Source: DATAJX01 sp964601735
GTDB lineage: Bacteria; Pseudomonadota; Alphaproteobacteria; UBA2136; UBA6156
DNA length: 33,994 bases
Direction: 5' to 3'
Assembly (NCBI GenBank): GCA_964601735.1
Contig: CAZROO010000015.1
Span: forward strand, 1-33,994
Below are positions 21,887-28,740 of this stretch, piece by piece. The notes beneath the pieces are model-generated. The model was not told the origin of the DNA. It saw only the letters and a list, made by a program, of their open reading frames with translations, and did no database searches. The first letter of the stretch is position 1. The number at the start of each line of letters is the position of its first letter. A program made the translations under genes and the position numbers.

Positions 21887-22246
21887 CTACTCGGCTTTCT
21901 TCGCCTTCTTGGCCGGGGCCTTTTTAGCGGCTTTGGCCTTGGGGGCGGCGGCACCGGCGGTCTTCTTCAAAACCGTGGCCCACAGCTTGGCGGCATGGGC
22001 GCTAAAACCGGCGCGCACGGCGCGGGGCTTCACGGCGCTGAAGTAGCCGTCCAGGCCGTTGTACTTGTCAATCGTGCGAATGGCGCGGGTCGAGAGGCGC
22101 AGGGTCACGTTGCGGCCCAGCACGTCCGACTTGTAAGTCTTTTCCTGTAAATTCGGGCGGAAAGTCCGCTTGGTGTGGCGGTTGCTGTGCGAAACCTTCA
22201 TCCCCGTTTGGGTGCGTTTCCCGGTCAGTTCACATACGCGCGACAT
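21887..22246 (-). CDS. rpmB: 50S ribosomal protein L28
   Basis: A 119-residue L28. The N-terminal MSRVCELTGKRTQTGMKVSH and SNRHTKRTFRPNLQEKTY are typical, as is the VTLRLSTRAIRTIDKYNG region. The last 25-30 residues are an Ala/Lys-rich tail (APKAKAAKKAPAKKAKKAE) beyond the usual 78-100 residue length; similar basic tails occur on ribosomal proteins of some alphaproteobacteria. AGAGGA precedes the ATG, with a promoter candidate upstream and its own terminator downstream, so it is monocistronic. Confidence 0.95.
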   Translation of the reverse strand: MSRVCELTGKRTQTGMKVSHSNRHTKRTFRPNLQEKTYKSDVLGRNVTLRLSTRAIRTIDKYNGLDGYFSAVKPRAVRAGFSAHAAKLWATVLKKTAGAAAPKAKAAKKAPAKKAKKAE

Positions 22247-22271
22247 GTCAATAATCCTCTAATTTCAGGGC

Positions 22272-22300
22272 CGTTTACCCGAAGCCGGCAGGGCGGTCAA
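22272..22300 (-). promoter_or_regulatory. possible rpmB promoter
   Basis: On the minus strand TTGACC (22300-22295), a 17-base spacer and TAAACG (22277-22272), about 25 bases before the ATG. Confidence 0.35.
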
Positions 22301-22321
22301 GGCCAAAAGGCTAAAAAACGC

Positions 22322-23281
22322 CTAGTCATAGGTAACCTCTGGCGCATGCAATACTGCCCGGCAGCGTAACCCGTGGTAAACGCCCCATTTCCGCAGTTTA
22401 ATCACCCCGTGGTCGTTGATAGGGTAAATCTGGCTCACCGGCGCGCCAAACCCGGTCAAATCAATGCTCAGGGTGGGGCTGATAACGCTGGTGTCGTTCA
22501 CCACCTCCAGCGGGCAGGGCAGCTTGGTGCGGGTAAAATCAAGGCCCACCGGTTGGGTAAAACTGAGGGAGAACTTGTTTCCCATCACCATCCCGGCCAA
22601 ACCCCCAGCTACGCCAATGGCCCACCACCGGCGCTCAATCACCTGCAAATCCTCCACCACGGCGGCAAGAATCCGCCCCGTACTCAGCGCCACCACACCC
22701 GCCATAACCACGTCGGTCAAGTAGTGGGCACCCAGTACCATGCGGCTGAACCCCACAAATCCGCCACTTACTGCCCCAAATGTCAGAAAACCATAAGCCG
22801 CCTTCCGATGGCGCCGCCGCAGCAGAAAATATGGCGCCACATAAGCAAACCCCATCGCCGCGTGGCCGCTGGGCATGCTGTGGCCGTGCAGGCTTTCAAG
22901 GCCGGGGGTCGAAACCAGTATGCTGTCACGCGGGCGAGGGCGGTCGGCTAAATGTTGAATCACCAGTTGGTTGCAAACTCCGGCCCCCAGCACCACGGCC
23001 AGTACCATAATGGCGGCCAACTGGTGCCAGAATAGGTATTTTTTCGCCCACCTGGCGCCAAAAAACAGTGTTATCCCGCCCAGAATCACCGGAATCGCCA
23101 GCAAAAGGCTGCTCCACTGCCGCACCGTCCAGGCCCAATGGGAATCGGGCGAATACACTGCCTTGGCCAGCCAAACATCCACGCCGCTCAGGTAAAGCGC
23201 CAGGCAAACGGCCCCACCCGCCGCCAGAATAAGGCCGCTTTCAACCCCGACTTGCTTGACCGTCCCGCTTGCTGCCTTCAT
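22322..23281 (-). CDS. PAP2 family phosphatase-like membrane protein
   Basis: About 319 residues with several membrane helices (GLILAAGGAVCLALYLSGV, SLLLAIPVILGGITLFFG, AAIMVLAVVLGAGV and others). It has the PAP2/lipid phosphatase signatures SMPSGHAAMGF and SRMVLGAHYLTDVV, which carry the catalytic His residues. The first motif, normally K-x6-RP, reads VIQHLADRPRPRD and lacks the lysine. After the PAP2 part there is an unusual tail of about 90 residues, predicted non-membrane (VGLDFTRTKLPCPLEV and onward). Such enzymes act on undecaprenyl pyrophosphate or lipid A phosphates. ATG at 23281 is chosen; the frame extends to a TTG at 23326. Its start is 10 bases from that of the divergent glycosyltransferase. 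Confidence 0.82.
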   Translation of the reverse strand: MKAASGTVKQVGVESGLILAAGGAVCLALYLSGVDVWLAKAVYSPDSHWAWTVRQWSSLLLAIPVILGGITLFFGARWAKKYLFWHQLAAIMVLAVVLGAGVCNQLVIQHLADRPRPRDSILVSTPGLESLHGHSMPSGHAAMGFAYVAPYFLLRRRHRKAAYGFLTFGAVSGGFVGFSRMVLGAHYLTDVVMAGVVALSTGRILAAVVEDLQVIERRWWAIGVAGGLAGMVMGNKFSLSFTQPVGLDFTRTKLPCPLEVVNDTSVISPTLSIDLTGFGAPVSQIYPINDHGVIKLRKWGVYHGLRCRAVLHAPEVTYD

Positions 23282-23291
23282 GTTGAGGCGG

Positions 23292-24800
23292 ATGGTAGCG
23301 AAAGCAAAGACAAAAGCCCAGCCCAAACAAGCTGAGGGGCCAGCGGTTTCCGACTGGAAATTAGCCTTCGTGCTCGCCGCAGGCCTGCTATTGGCTCGTG
23401 CGCTCTATATTTGGCTGGTCTGCCCCTACGCCTTGGGCCCTGACGAAGCCCAGTACTGGCACTGGAGCCTCCACCCGGACTGGTCCTATGTCACCAAGCC
23501 GCCGCTGACCACTGCGGCCATCTGGCTTAGCACCAAAATGCTCGGCCAAACCGAATTCGCCGTGCGCCTGTTCGCGCTGCTTGGCCAAACCGCCCTGCTG
23601 CTCACCGGCTTCGCCCTGGCGCGGATGCTCGGCGGCCCCAAAGGTCAGCGCGCCGCCGGCTGGTGGGCCTTTGCCCTGCTGGCTACGGCGCCGGTCACCG
23701 CTTTCGGTAGCCTGTTCATGGCGCCGGATGTCCTCCTGCTGCCGTTCTACCTCGCCGCACTTACCCTGCTGGCGCTGCAATTAACGCACGAAAACCGCAA
23801 CCGCTGGCTCCTCATCGGCACGCTCGTCGGACTCGCCGGGCTGGCTAAATATTCCGCCGCGTTCTTCTACCCGCTGGCCGGGCTCTACGCGCTCATCTGG
23901 CGCCGCCAGTGGCTGCTCAACCCGTGGTTCTACGCCTCCGGCCTTATTGCGCTGGCGCTGCAAACTCCGGTCATTTACTGGAACCTCACCCACCAGCTCG
24001 AAGGCCTCCAGCACGTTGCCTGGCAGGCCAACGCACACGATGCCCGCCACGGCGGCCTCGTCACCATCTTCAACTTCCTGCTGGGCCAACTGGCGGTTTT
24101 CGGCCCCATCGTATTCGCGCTCATGGCCGCTGCCGTCACCGCCGCGGTGCGCCACATCCAGCGGCTGAAGCCCCTGCAAGGCCTCCTCTTTATCTTCATC
24201 GTGCCGCTGTTCCTGGCTTTTACGCTGGAAAACCTCGTCAGCAAAGTCCAGCCCAACTGGCCCATCCTCGCCACCGTACCCGCTGTTATTTTGTTGGCGG
24301 CGTGGCTGCCCACCCAAAATGCGTTTGTCAAAAAAACCGCCATCGTCGGTGTGGCCTTCAACGCGCTGCTCAGCCTGCTGCTTTCCAACGCGTTGTGGTT
24401 CGGCTTTCCCACACTTATCAAACCGCTGCGCGAAATGCTCGGCGTGCACGAAATCGCCAACATGACCGCCTACATCCTTACCAAGCTCGAACCCGGCACG
24501 GTCATCATTGCGGGCAACTATGGCACGGTGGCGCGGCAGGCATTTTACGTGCCGGGCATGGCGCTCAACACCATCTACATCAGGCCCGAAGGCGAACGCG
24601 CCACCGAATACGACCTCTGGCCCTGGCCGGAGATGAAGGGCAAACTGGCGCTCTACGTGGCCGAGGGCAAAGAGCGCAACATTCCCGCCGCCATTGTCGC
24701 GCACTTCGGCCATTGCGAATACGTTACCAGCGCCGAAATCAAACGCGGTGAGAAACTCCTCCGCCAGGCCGCCTACTATCTCTGCGCCAACGCCAAATAG
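23292..24800 (+). CDS. GT39/ArnT-like membrane glycosyltransferase
   Basis: A 502-residue polytopic inner-membrane protein of the dolichyl-phosphate-mannose or ArnT glycosyltransferase class, which uses polyprenyl-phosphate sugars. The first periplasmic loop carries GPDEAQYWHWSLHPDWSYVT and the KPPL motif, with the catalytic acid in DEAQYW. About ten further hydrophobic helices follow. The C-terminal soluble part contains AGNYGTVARQAFYVPG. GAGG 5 bases before ATG 23292 supports this start over 23256. The divergent PAP2 protein would fit a shared role in lipid-linked glycan handling, for example removing or recycling lipid phosphate, but the substrate is unknown. Confidence 0.85.
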   Translation: MVAKAKTKAQPKQAEGPAVSDWKLAFVLAAGLLLARALYIWLVCPYALGPDEAQYWHWSLHPDWSYVTKPPLTTAAIWLSTKMLGQTEFAVRLFALLGQTALLLTGFALARMLGGPKGQRAAGWWAFALLATAPVTAFGSLFMAPDVLLLPFYLAALTLLALQLTHENRNRWLLIGTLVGLAGLAKYSAAFFYPLAGLYALIWRRQWLLNPWFYASGLIALALQTPVIYWNLTHQLEGLQHVAWQANAHDARHGGLVTIFNFLLGQLAVFGPIVFALMAAAVTAAVRHIQRLKPLQGLLFIFIVPLFLAFTLENLVSKVQPNWPILATVPAVILLAAWLPTQNAFVKKTAIVGVAFNALLSLLLSNALWFGFPTLIKPLREMLGVHEIANMTAYILTKLEPGTVIIAGNYGTVARQAFYVPGMALNTIYIRPEGERATEYDLWPWPEMKGKLALYVAEGKERNIPAAIVAHFGHCEYVTSAEIKRGEKLLRQAAYYLCANAK

Positions 24801-24807
24801 TTTCTCT

Positions 24808-24867
24808 GTCATCCCGGCAAAGGTCGGGAACCACGATAAAAATGCGCGCCCGTGGCGCGCTCAAAAC
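24808..24867 (-). terminator. two-hairpin repeat acting as yqgE terminator
   Basis: This is a copy of the dispersed repeat (GTCATCCCGGCAAAGGTCGG, then GAACCACGATAA). Its second hairpin here is GCGCGC (24844-24849) with GCGCGC (24855-24860). Read on the minus strand, the stem is followed by ATTTTTATC, a proper intrinsic terminator for yqgE. Confidence 0.75.
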
Positions 24868-24884
24868 AGACTGATTAATGGTAA

Positions 24885-25514
24885 TTAAGCCATTCCAATC
24901 TCATCCGAGAAATTAAGCGCATCAATTCCCAGCCGCTTGGTTGCCGCCTCATAACGGTCAGAGGAGGGGGTGCCGAACAGAATAGCCGGGTCGGCGGGAA
25001 CAACAAGCCAGCCGTTGTCCACCAGCTCTGCTTCCAGTTGGCCGGGGGCCCAACCGGCGTAACCCAGGCAAAAATTGAGATCTTTTGGGCCTTTGCCGGT
25101 GGCAATGTCGGCCACGATGTCGCTGGTGGTGCTCAAGCCCACGCCCGGTCCTACCTGCACGGTGCTGGGCTTGCTGTAGTCGTTGCCGTGGATGACAAAC
25201 CCGCGGTTGTTTTCCACCGGCCCGCCTTTGTAGATAATCGGCGCACTGATGGGGGTAGGCGCGTAAGCCGTGCGGGCCTCCATCATTTTTTCAATGCCCA
25301 TGCTCTGGGTAATGTCTTTAAAGGTGATGTTCGCCTGCGGCTGGTTGATGATGAACCCCATCGCGCCGTCCTTGGTATGGCTCACCATGTAAATCACGGC
25401 ACGTTCAAAGACGCTGCCGTTCAGTTCGCCGGTGGCCACTAAAAAGGTATGCTTCAACTCGGTAATGAGGCTACCGGCCTCTTTCAAATCGAACGCGTCC
25501 ATCTTGTAAGTCAC
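24885..25514 (-). CDS. YqgE/AlgH family protein
   Basis: A 209-residue member of the YqgE/AlgH family (DUF179). It shows HTFLVATGELNGSVFERAVI, DGAMGFIINQP, a PIIYKGGPV segment and the LGYAGWAPGQLEAEL signature, all in normal order. The function is poorly defined. A GTG at 25514 has GGGGCGG directly before it and is preferred; ATG at 25502 is possible but has no ribosome-binding site. The terminator is supplied by the repeat at 24808. In other proteobacteria yqgE often lies near yqgF, which is not seen here. Confidence 0.9.
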   Translation of the reverse strand: MTYKMDAFDLKEAGSLITELKHTFLVATGELNGSVFERAVIYMVSHTKDGAMGFIINQPQANITFKDITQSMGIEKMMEARTAYAPTPISAPIIYKGGPVENNRGFVIHGNDYSKPSTVQVGPGVGLSTTSDIVADIATGKGPKDLNFCLGYAGWAPGQLEAELVDNGWLVVPADPAILFGTPSSDRYEAATKRLGIDALNFSDEIGMA

Positions 25515-25622
25515 AACCGCCCCATTATCGCACCCCGGTCTTTAGTTTCAACCCCAAGCGGCGTTATATTTTTTAAGCGGTTTTAACTCTTTGGAATTGC
25601 TTTTACCGTCAATAAGTTCCCT

Positions 25623-25674
25623 GTCATTCCGGCAAAGGCCGGAATCCACGATAACCCGCGCGAAGCGCTCAAAA
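25623..25674 (-). repeat. two-hairpin repeat downstream of rnhA
   Basis: GTCATTCCGGCAAAGGCCGG followed by AATCCACGATAACC, then the second hairpin GCGC-GAA-GCGC, then TCAAAA. The rnhA stop is 10 bases further on. On the minus strand this gives a short hairpin followed by GGGTTATC, a weak terminator. The region 25515-25622 shows nothing else recognisable. Confidence 0.75.
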
Positions 25675-25683
25675 CCTGGTTCA

Positions 25684-26121
25684 CTATCTGGGAATCGCCT
25701 GCACAGCCAACCTGTCTACCCGCTCATTCTCGGGGTGCCCCGCATGCCCGCGCACCCACTCCCACACAATATGATGCCGTGCGGCAGCCACATCCAGCGC
25801 CTCCCACAAATCGCGGTTCTCAACCGGCTTTTTCTGGCTGTTGATCCAGTTTTTCTTCTTCCAGCCGGGCATCCACTCGGTGTAGCCCTTCAACACATAC
25901 TGGCTGTCGGTGTGTAAATGCACCCGGCACGCCTGTTTCAGCGCCGTCAGGCCTTCAATCGCGGCCTGCAATTCCATGCGGTTATTGGTGGTCTGGCGCT
26001 CGCCGCCAAAACCCTCTTTTTCCGTGGTGCCCCACCTTAATATATAGGCCCAGCCGCCGGGGCCGGGGTTGCCCGAGCAGGCGCCGTCGGTAAACAGTTG
26101 AACATGCGGAAAGTTATCCAT
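25684..26121 (-). CDS. rnhA: ribonuclease HI
   Basis: A 145-residue enzyme that cuts the RNA strand of RNA-DNA hybrids. All catalytic residues are in place: Asp12 in LFTDGACSGNPGPGGWA, Glu50 in NNRMELQAAIEGL, Asp72 in HTDSQYVLKG, His126 in VRGHAGHPENE and Asp136 in ERVDRLA. The basic handle region GWKKKNWINSQKKPV is also present, as in E. coli RNase HI. It is divergent from rlmE with starts only 12 bases apart. Confidence 0.96.
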   Translation of the reverse strand: MDNFPHVQLFTDGACSGNPGPGGWAYILRWGTTEKEGFGGERQTTNNRMELQAAIEGLTALKQACRVHLHTDSQYVLKGYTEWMPGWKKKNWINSQKKPVENRDLWEALDVAAARHHIVWEWVRGHAGHPENERVDRLAVQAIPR

Positions 26122-26133
26122 ATATGTAACCGT

Positions 26134-26775
26134 ATGCCACAGAAGTTCACCTCCAAAAAGCTGTCTGCCTCCAGCAAGGCCTACTTAACGCGCCAGGCGG
26201 CCGATAGTTTTGTGCAACAGGCGCGTAAAGAGGGCTACCGCGCCCGCTCGGCGTTCAAGTTGCAAGAGATAGACATCAAATACCGCCTCTTCAAACCCGG
26301 CCAAACGGTGGTCGACCTCGGTGCCGCCCCCGGTAGCTGGTGCCAGATTGCCAAGGAGAAGGTCGGTAAAAAAGGCAGAATCGTCGGCATCGACCTGCTC
26401 GAAATCCCGCCGCTGGCCGAAGTCACCTTCATCCAGGCCGATTTCACGGCAGACGAGGGGCTCGCCGAACTGCTGCCCCACGTCCAGCCCGAAGGCGTCG
26501 ACGTGGTGATGTCCGATATGGCCGCCAACACCACAGGCCACTTCGCCACCGACGGCCTGCGCACGATGGTACTGGCCGAAATGGCGGCGGATTTCGCGCT
26601 CGCCCACCTCAAGCCCGGCGGCCACTTCCTTACCAAGGTCTTCATGAATGGCGACGAAGCCAGGCTCCGCGACAACCTGCGCAAACACTTCGCCAAGGTC
26701 ATGTTCGTCAAGCCCAACGCCTCCCGCAGCGAGTCCCGCGAAATCTATTTGCTGGCGACAGGCTTTAAAAAATAG
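26134..26775 (+). CDS. rlmE: 23S rRNA 2'-O-methyltransferase RlmE
   Basis: A 213-residue FtsJ-type methyltransferase that modifies U2552 of 23S rRNA during large-subunit assembly. The N-terminal basic segment and RARSAFKLQEID are followed by the S-adenosylmethionine motif VVDLGAAPGSWCQ. The catalytic K-D-K-E set is visible as Lys42, Asp128 (MSDMAAN), Lys168 (LTKVF) and Glu203 (SREIYLLA). ATG at 26134 is chosen over in-frame starts at 26098 and 26104, which lie in the rnhA coding region. No ftsH follows, unlike in enterobacteria. Confidence 0.94.
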   Translation: MPQKFTSKKLSASSKAYLTRQAADSFVQQARKEGYRARSAFKLQEIDIKYRLFKPGQTVVDLGAAPGSWCQIAKEKVGKKGRIVGIDLLEIPPLAEVTFIQADFTADEGLAELLPHVQPEGVDVVMSDMAANTTGHFATDGLRTMVLAEMAADFALAHLKPGGHFLTKVFMNGDEARLRDNLRKHFAKVMFVKPNASRSESREIYLLATGFKK

Positions 26776-26780
26776 TGCCC

Positions 26781-27039
26781 CATTCCCGCGAAGGCGGGAA
26801 TCCAGGGGCTAACGGTTACAGTCTTCATTCATTTATACCGTTGTCATGCCGACGAAGGTCGGTATCCACGATAATACGTGCCGAAGGCACTCAAACCAGC
26901 AGCATACGCGTTTAGCGCGGTTGTAAAAAAGGACGTCCCCAGCGAAGGCCGGGGTCTTGCTTGAGAGAACTCCTATAACACCGCCTCATGCTGGCCCCGG
27001 CCTGCGCCGGGGTAAACCTTCGGGCCGGCATCCACGTCC
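26781..27039 (+). repeat. cluster of dispersed repeats between rlmE and the ABC gene
   Basis: Three blocks fill the gap of about 300 bases. 26781-26809 is CATTCCCGCGAAGGCGGGAA followed by TCCAGGGGC. 26843-26895 is a CACGATAA-type copy with GTGCC/GGCAC as second hairpin. 26935-27039 is a composite with CCAGCGAAGGCCGGGGTCTTG, a CTCCTATAACACCGCCTC linker shared with 3241-3260, and CCCCGGCCTGCGCCGGGG before GGCATCCACGTCC. No gene is seen here. A 12-base near-repeat (AAAGCTTTACGC, AAAGCCTTACGC) at 27041 and 27062 follows with a 21-base period. Confidence 0.75.
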
Positions 27040-27080
27040 AAAAGCTTTACGCCCAACACTTAAAGCCTTACGCTCCATCC

Positions 27081-28667
27081 ATGTCGCTCTTGCACGTCAA
27101 AAACCTCACCGTCACCACCGGCAGCAAAGTGCTGGTCGATAAACTCTCCTTCGACGTCGAAAAAGGCCAAACCCTAGCCCTGGTCGGTGAAAGCGGTAGC
27201 GGTAAAACCCTCAGCGCCCTGTCGGTGATGGGCCTTCTCGCGCCCGAACTCGAAGCCACCGCCGACAAAATGGAATTCAACGGCCACGAACTCCAAACCC
27301 TCGGCAAAAACACCCGCCGCGCCCTGCGCGGCAAGGCGATAGCGATGATTTTCCAGGAGCCTGCCACGGCGCTTAACCCGGTGCTCACCTGCGGCTACCA
27401 GGTCGAGGAAGCTTTTATCATCCACAGCAAGCTTTCCAAAAAGCAACGCCACGAACGCGTCCTCGAACTATTCAAGCAAGTACAACTGCCGCATCCCGAA
27501 CGCATCTTCAAAAGCTACCCGCACGAGCTCTCCGGCGGCCAGCGCCAGCGCGTGATGATTGCGATGGCCCTCGCGCACAAGCCGCAACTGCTCATCGCCG
27601 ACGAGCCCACCACCGCGCTCGACGTCACGGTGCAATCCGAAATCATCGCGCTGGTCAAAAAGCTGCAAAAAGAAATCGGCATGGCAATGCTCTGGATCAC
27701 CCACGACTTCGGCGTCGTCAAACAACTCGCCGACAGCGTCGTCGTCCTCCGCCACGGCAAAAAAGTCGAAAGCGGTGAAGCCAAAAAAATTCTCAAGGCC
27801 CCAAAAGACAACTATACTAAACAACTTCTGGCGGCGACTTTATCGCTCAATCTCAAACCCCGCAGTCCTCACATCCCGCCATCCCTGACTCCCGTTTTGC
27901 AAGCCGAAAACCTCTCCCACACGTACACGCGTCCCGGCTTCTGGCCGTTCAAAAGGCCCGAGCACCTCCACGCCCTCAGCAACGTTTCGCTCTCATTGAA
28001 TCAAGGCCAGACCCTCGGTGTGGTGGGAGAATCCGGCAGCGGCAAAAGCACACTCGCCCGCGTCCTCACCAAACTTGAAGACACTGATAAAAAATCCAAA
28101 ATCATCCTGCTGGGCGAAAACCTCAACCAGCTCAACAACCGCCAACTCCGCGCCGCCCGCAAGAACCTGCAAATGGTATTTCAAGACCCCGCCGCCGCGC
28201 TCAACCCCTATTTAACGGCGGGCGAAAGCGTCGCCGAGGGCGTCCGCGCCCACCAACTCGTGGCCTCTAAAAAAATCCGCCCCTATGTCGAAAAAATCCT
28301 TGCCGACTGCGGCCTGCCGCCCGACAGCTACGATCGCTACCCGCACCAGTTCAGCGGCGGCCAAAAGCAACGCCTCTGCATCGCCCGCGCACTGGCGCTG
28401 CAGCCCAAGGTCATCATTTGCGACGAAGCCGTCAGCGCCCTCGACGTCAGCATCCAGCAGCAGATTTTAAAGCTCCTGCAATCCATCCAAAAGAATCAGC
28501 AAACCAGCTACATCTTCATCAGCCACGATTTACGCGTCGTTAGCCACCTCGCGCACAACGTGCTGGTGATGCATAACGGCAAGGTTGTCGAACACGGCCC
28601 CACGCAAAAAGTCTTCGCCAAACCCCGGCACCCCTACACTAAAAAACTCCTCTCCGCGGTCATTTAA
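27081..28667 (+). CDS. ABC transporter ATPase with two nucleotide-binding domains (YejF-like)
   Basis: A 528-residue cytosolic protein with two fused peptide-transporter ATPases. Domain 1 has Walker A VGESGSGKTLSALSVMGLL, Q-loop FQEPATALNP, signature ELSGGQRQRVMIAMAL and Walker B LLIADEPTTALD. Domain 2, from about residue 275, has GESGSGKSTLARVL, FQDPAAALNPYLTA, QFSGGQKQRLCIARAL and VIICDEAVSALD. The order matches YejF of the YejABEF peptide and microcin C importer and the Dpp/Opp families. The usual permease and binding-protein genes (yejA, yejB, yejE) are not in the window, so the ATPase is an orphan here. The upstream in-frame 31 codons (26988-27080) lie in repeat DNA and were excluded. 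Confidence 0.9.
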   Translation: MSLLHVKNLTVTTGSKVLVDKLSFDVEKGQTLALVGESGSGKTLSALSVMGLLAPELEATADKMEFNGHELQTLGKNTRRALRGKAIAMIFQEPATALNPVLTCGYQVEEAFIIHSKLSKKQRHERVLELFKQVQLPHPERIFKSYPHELSGGQRQRVMIAMALAHKPQLLIADEPTTALDVTVQSEIIALVKKLQKEIGMAMLWITHDFGVVKQLADSVVVLRHGKKVESGEAKKILKAPKDNYTKQLLAATLSLNLKPRSPHIPPSLTPVLQAENLSHTYTRPGFWPFKRPEHLHALSNVSLSLNQGQTLGVVGESGSGKSTLARVLTKLEDTDKKSKIILLGENLNQLNNRQLRAARKNLQMVFQDPAAALNPYLTAGESVAEGVRAHQLVASKKIRPYVEKILADCGLPPDSYDRYPHQFSGGQKQRLCIARALALQPKVIICDEAVSALDVSIQQQILKLLQSIQKNQQTSYIFISHDLRVVSHLAHNVLVMHNGKVVEHGPTQKVFAKPRHPYTKKLLSAVI

Positions 28668-28675
28668 AATTCTCT

Positions 28676-28740
28676 GTCATCCCGACAAAGGTCGGGAACC
28701 ACGATAAAAGTGTGGCCCATTCTTCATGGGCCACTCAAAA
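28676..28740 (-). terminator. two-hairpin repeat abutting pepF, working as its terminator
   Basis: A copy of the dispersed repeat (GTCATCCCGACAAAGGTCGG, then GAACCACGATAA). Its second hairpin is enlarged to GTGGCCCAT (28712-28720) with ATGGGCCAC (28726-28734). On the minus strand it starts directly after the pepF stop codon, and the stem is followed by ACTTTTATC. Confidence 0.8.
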
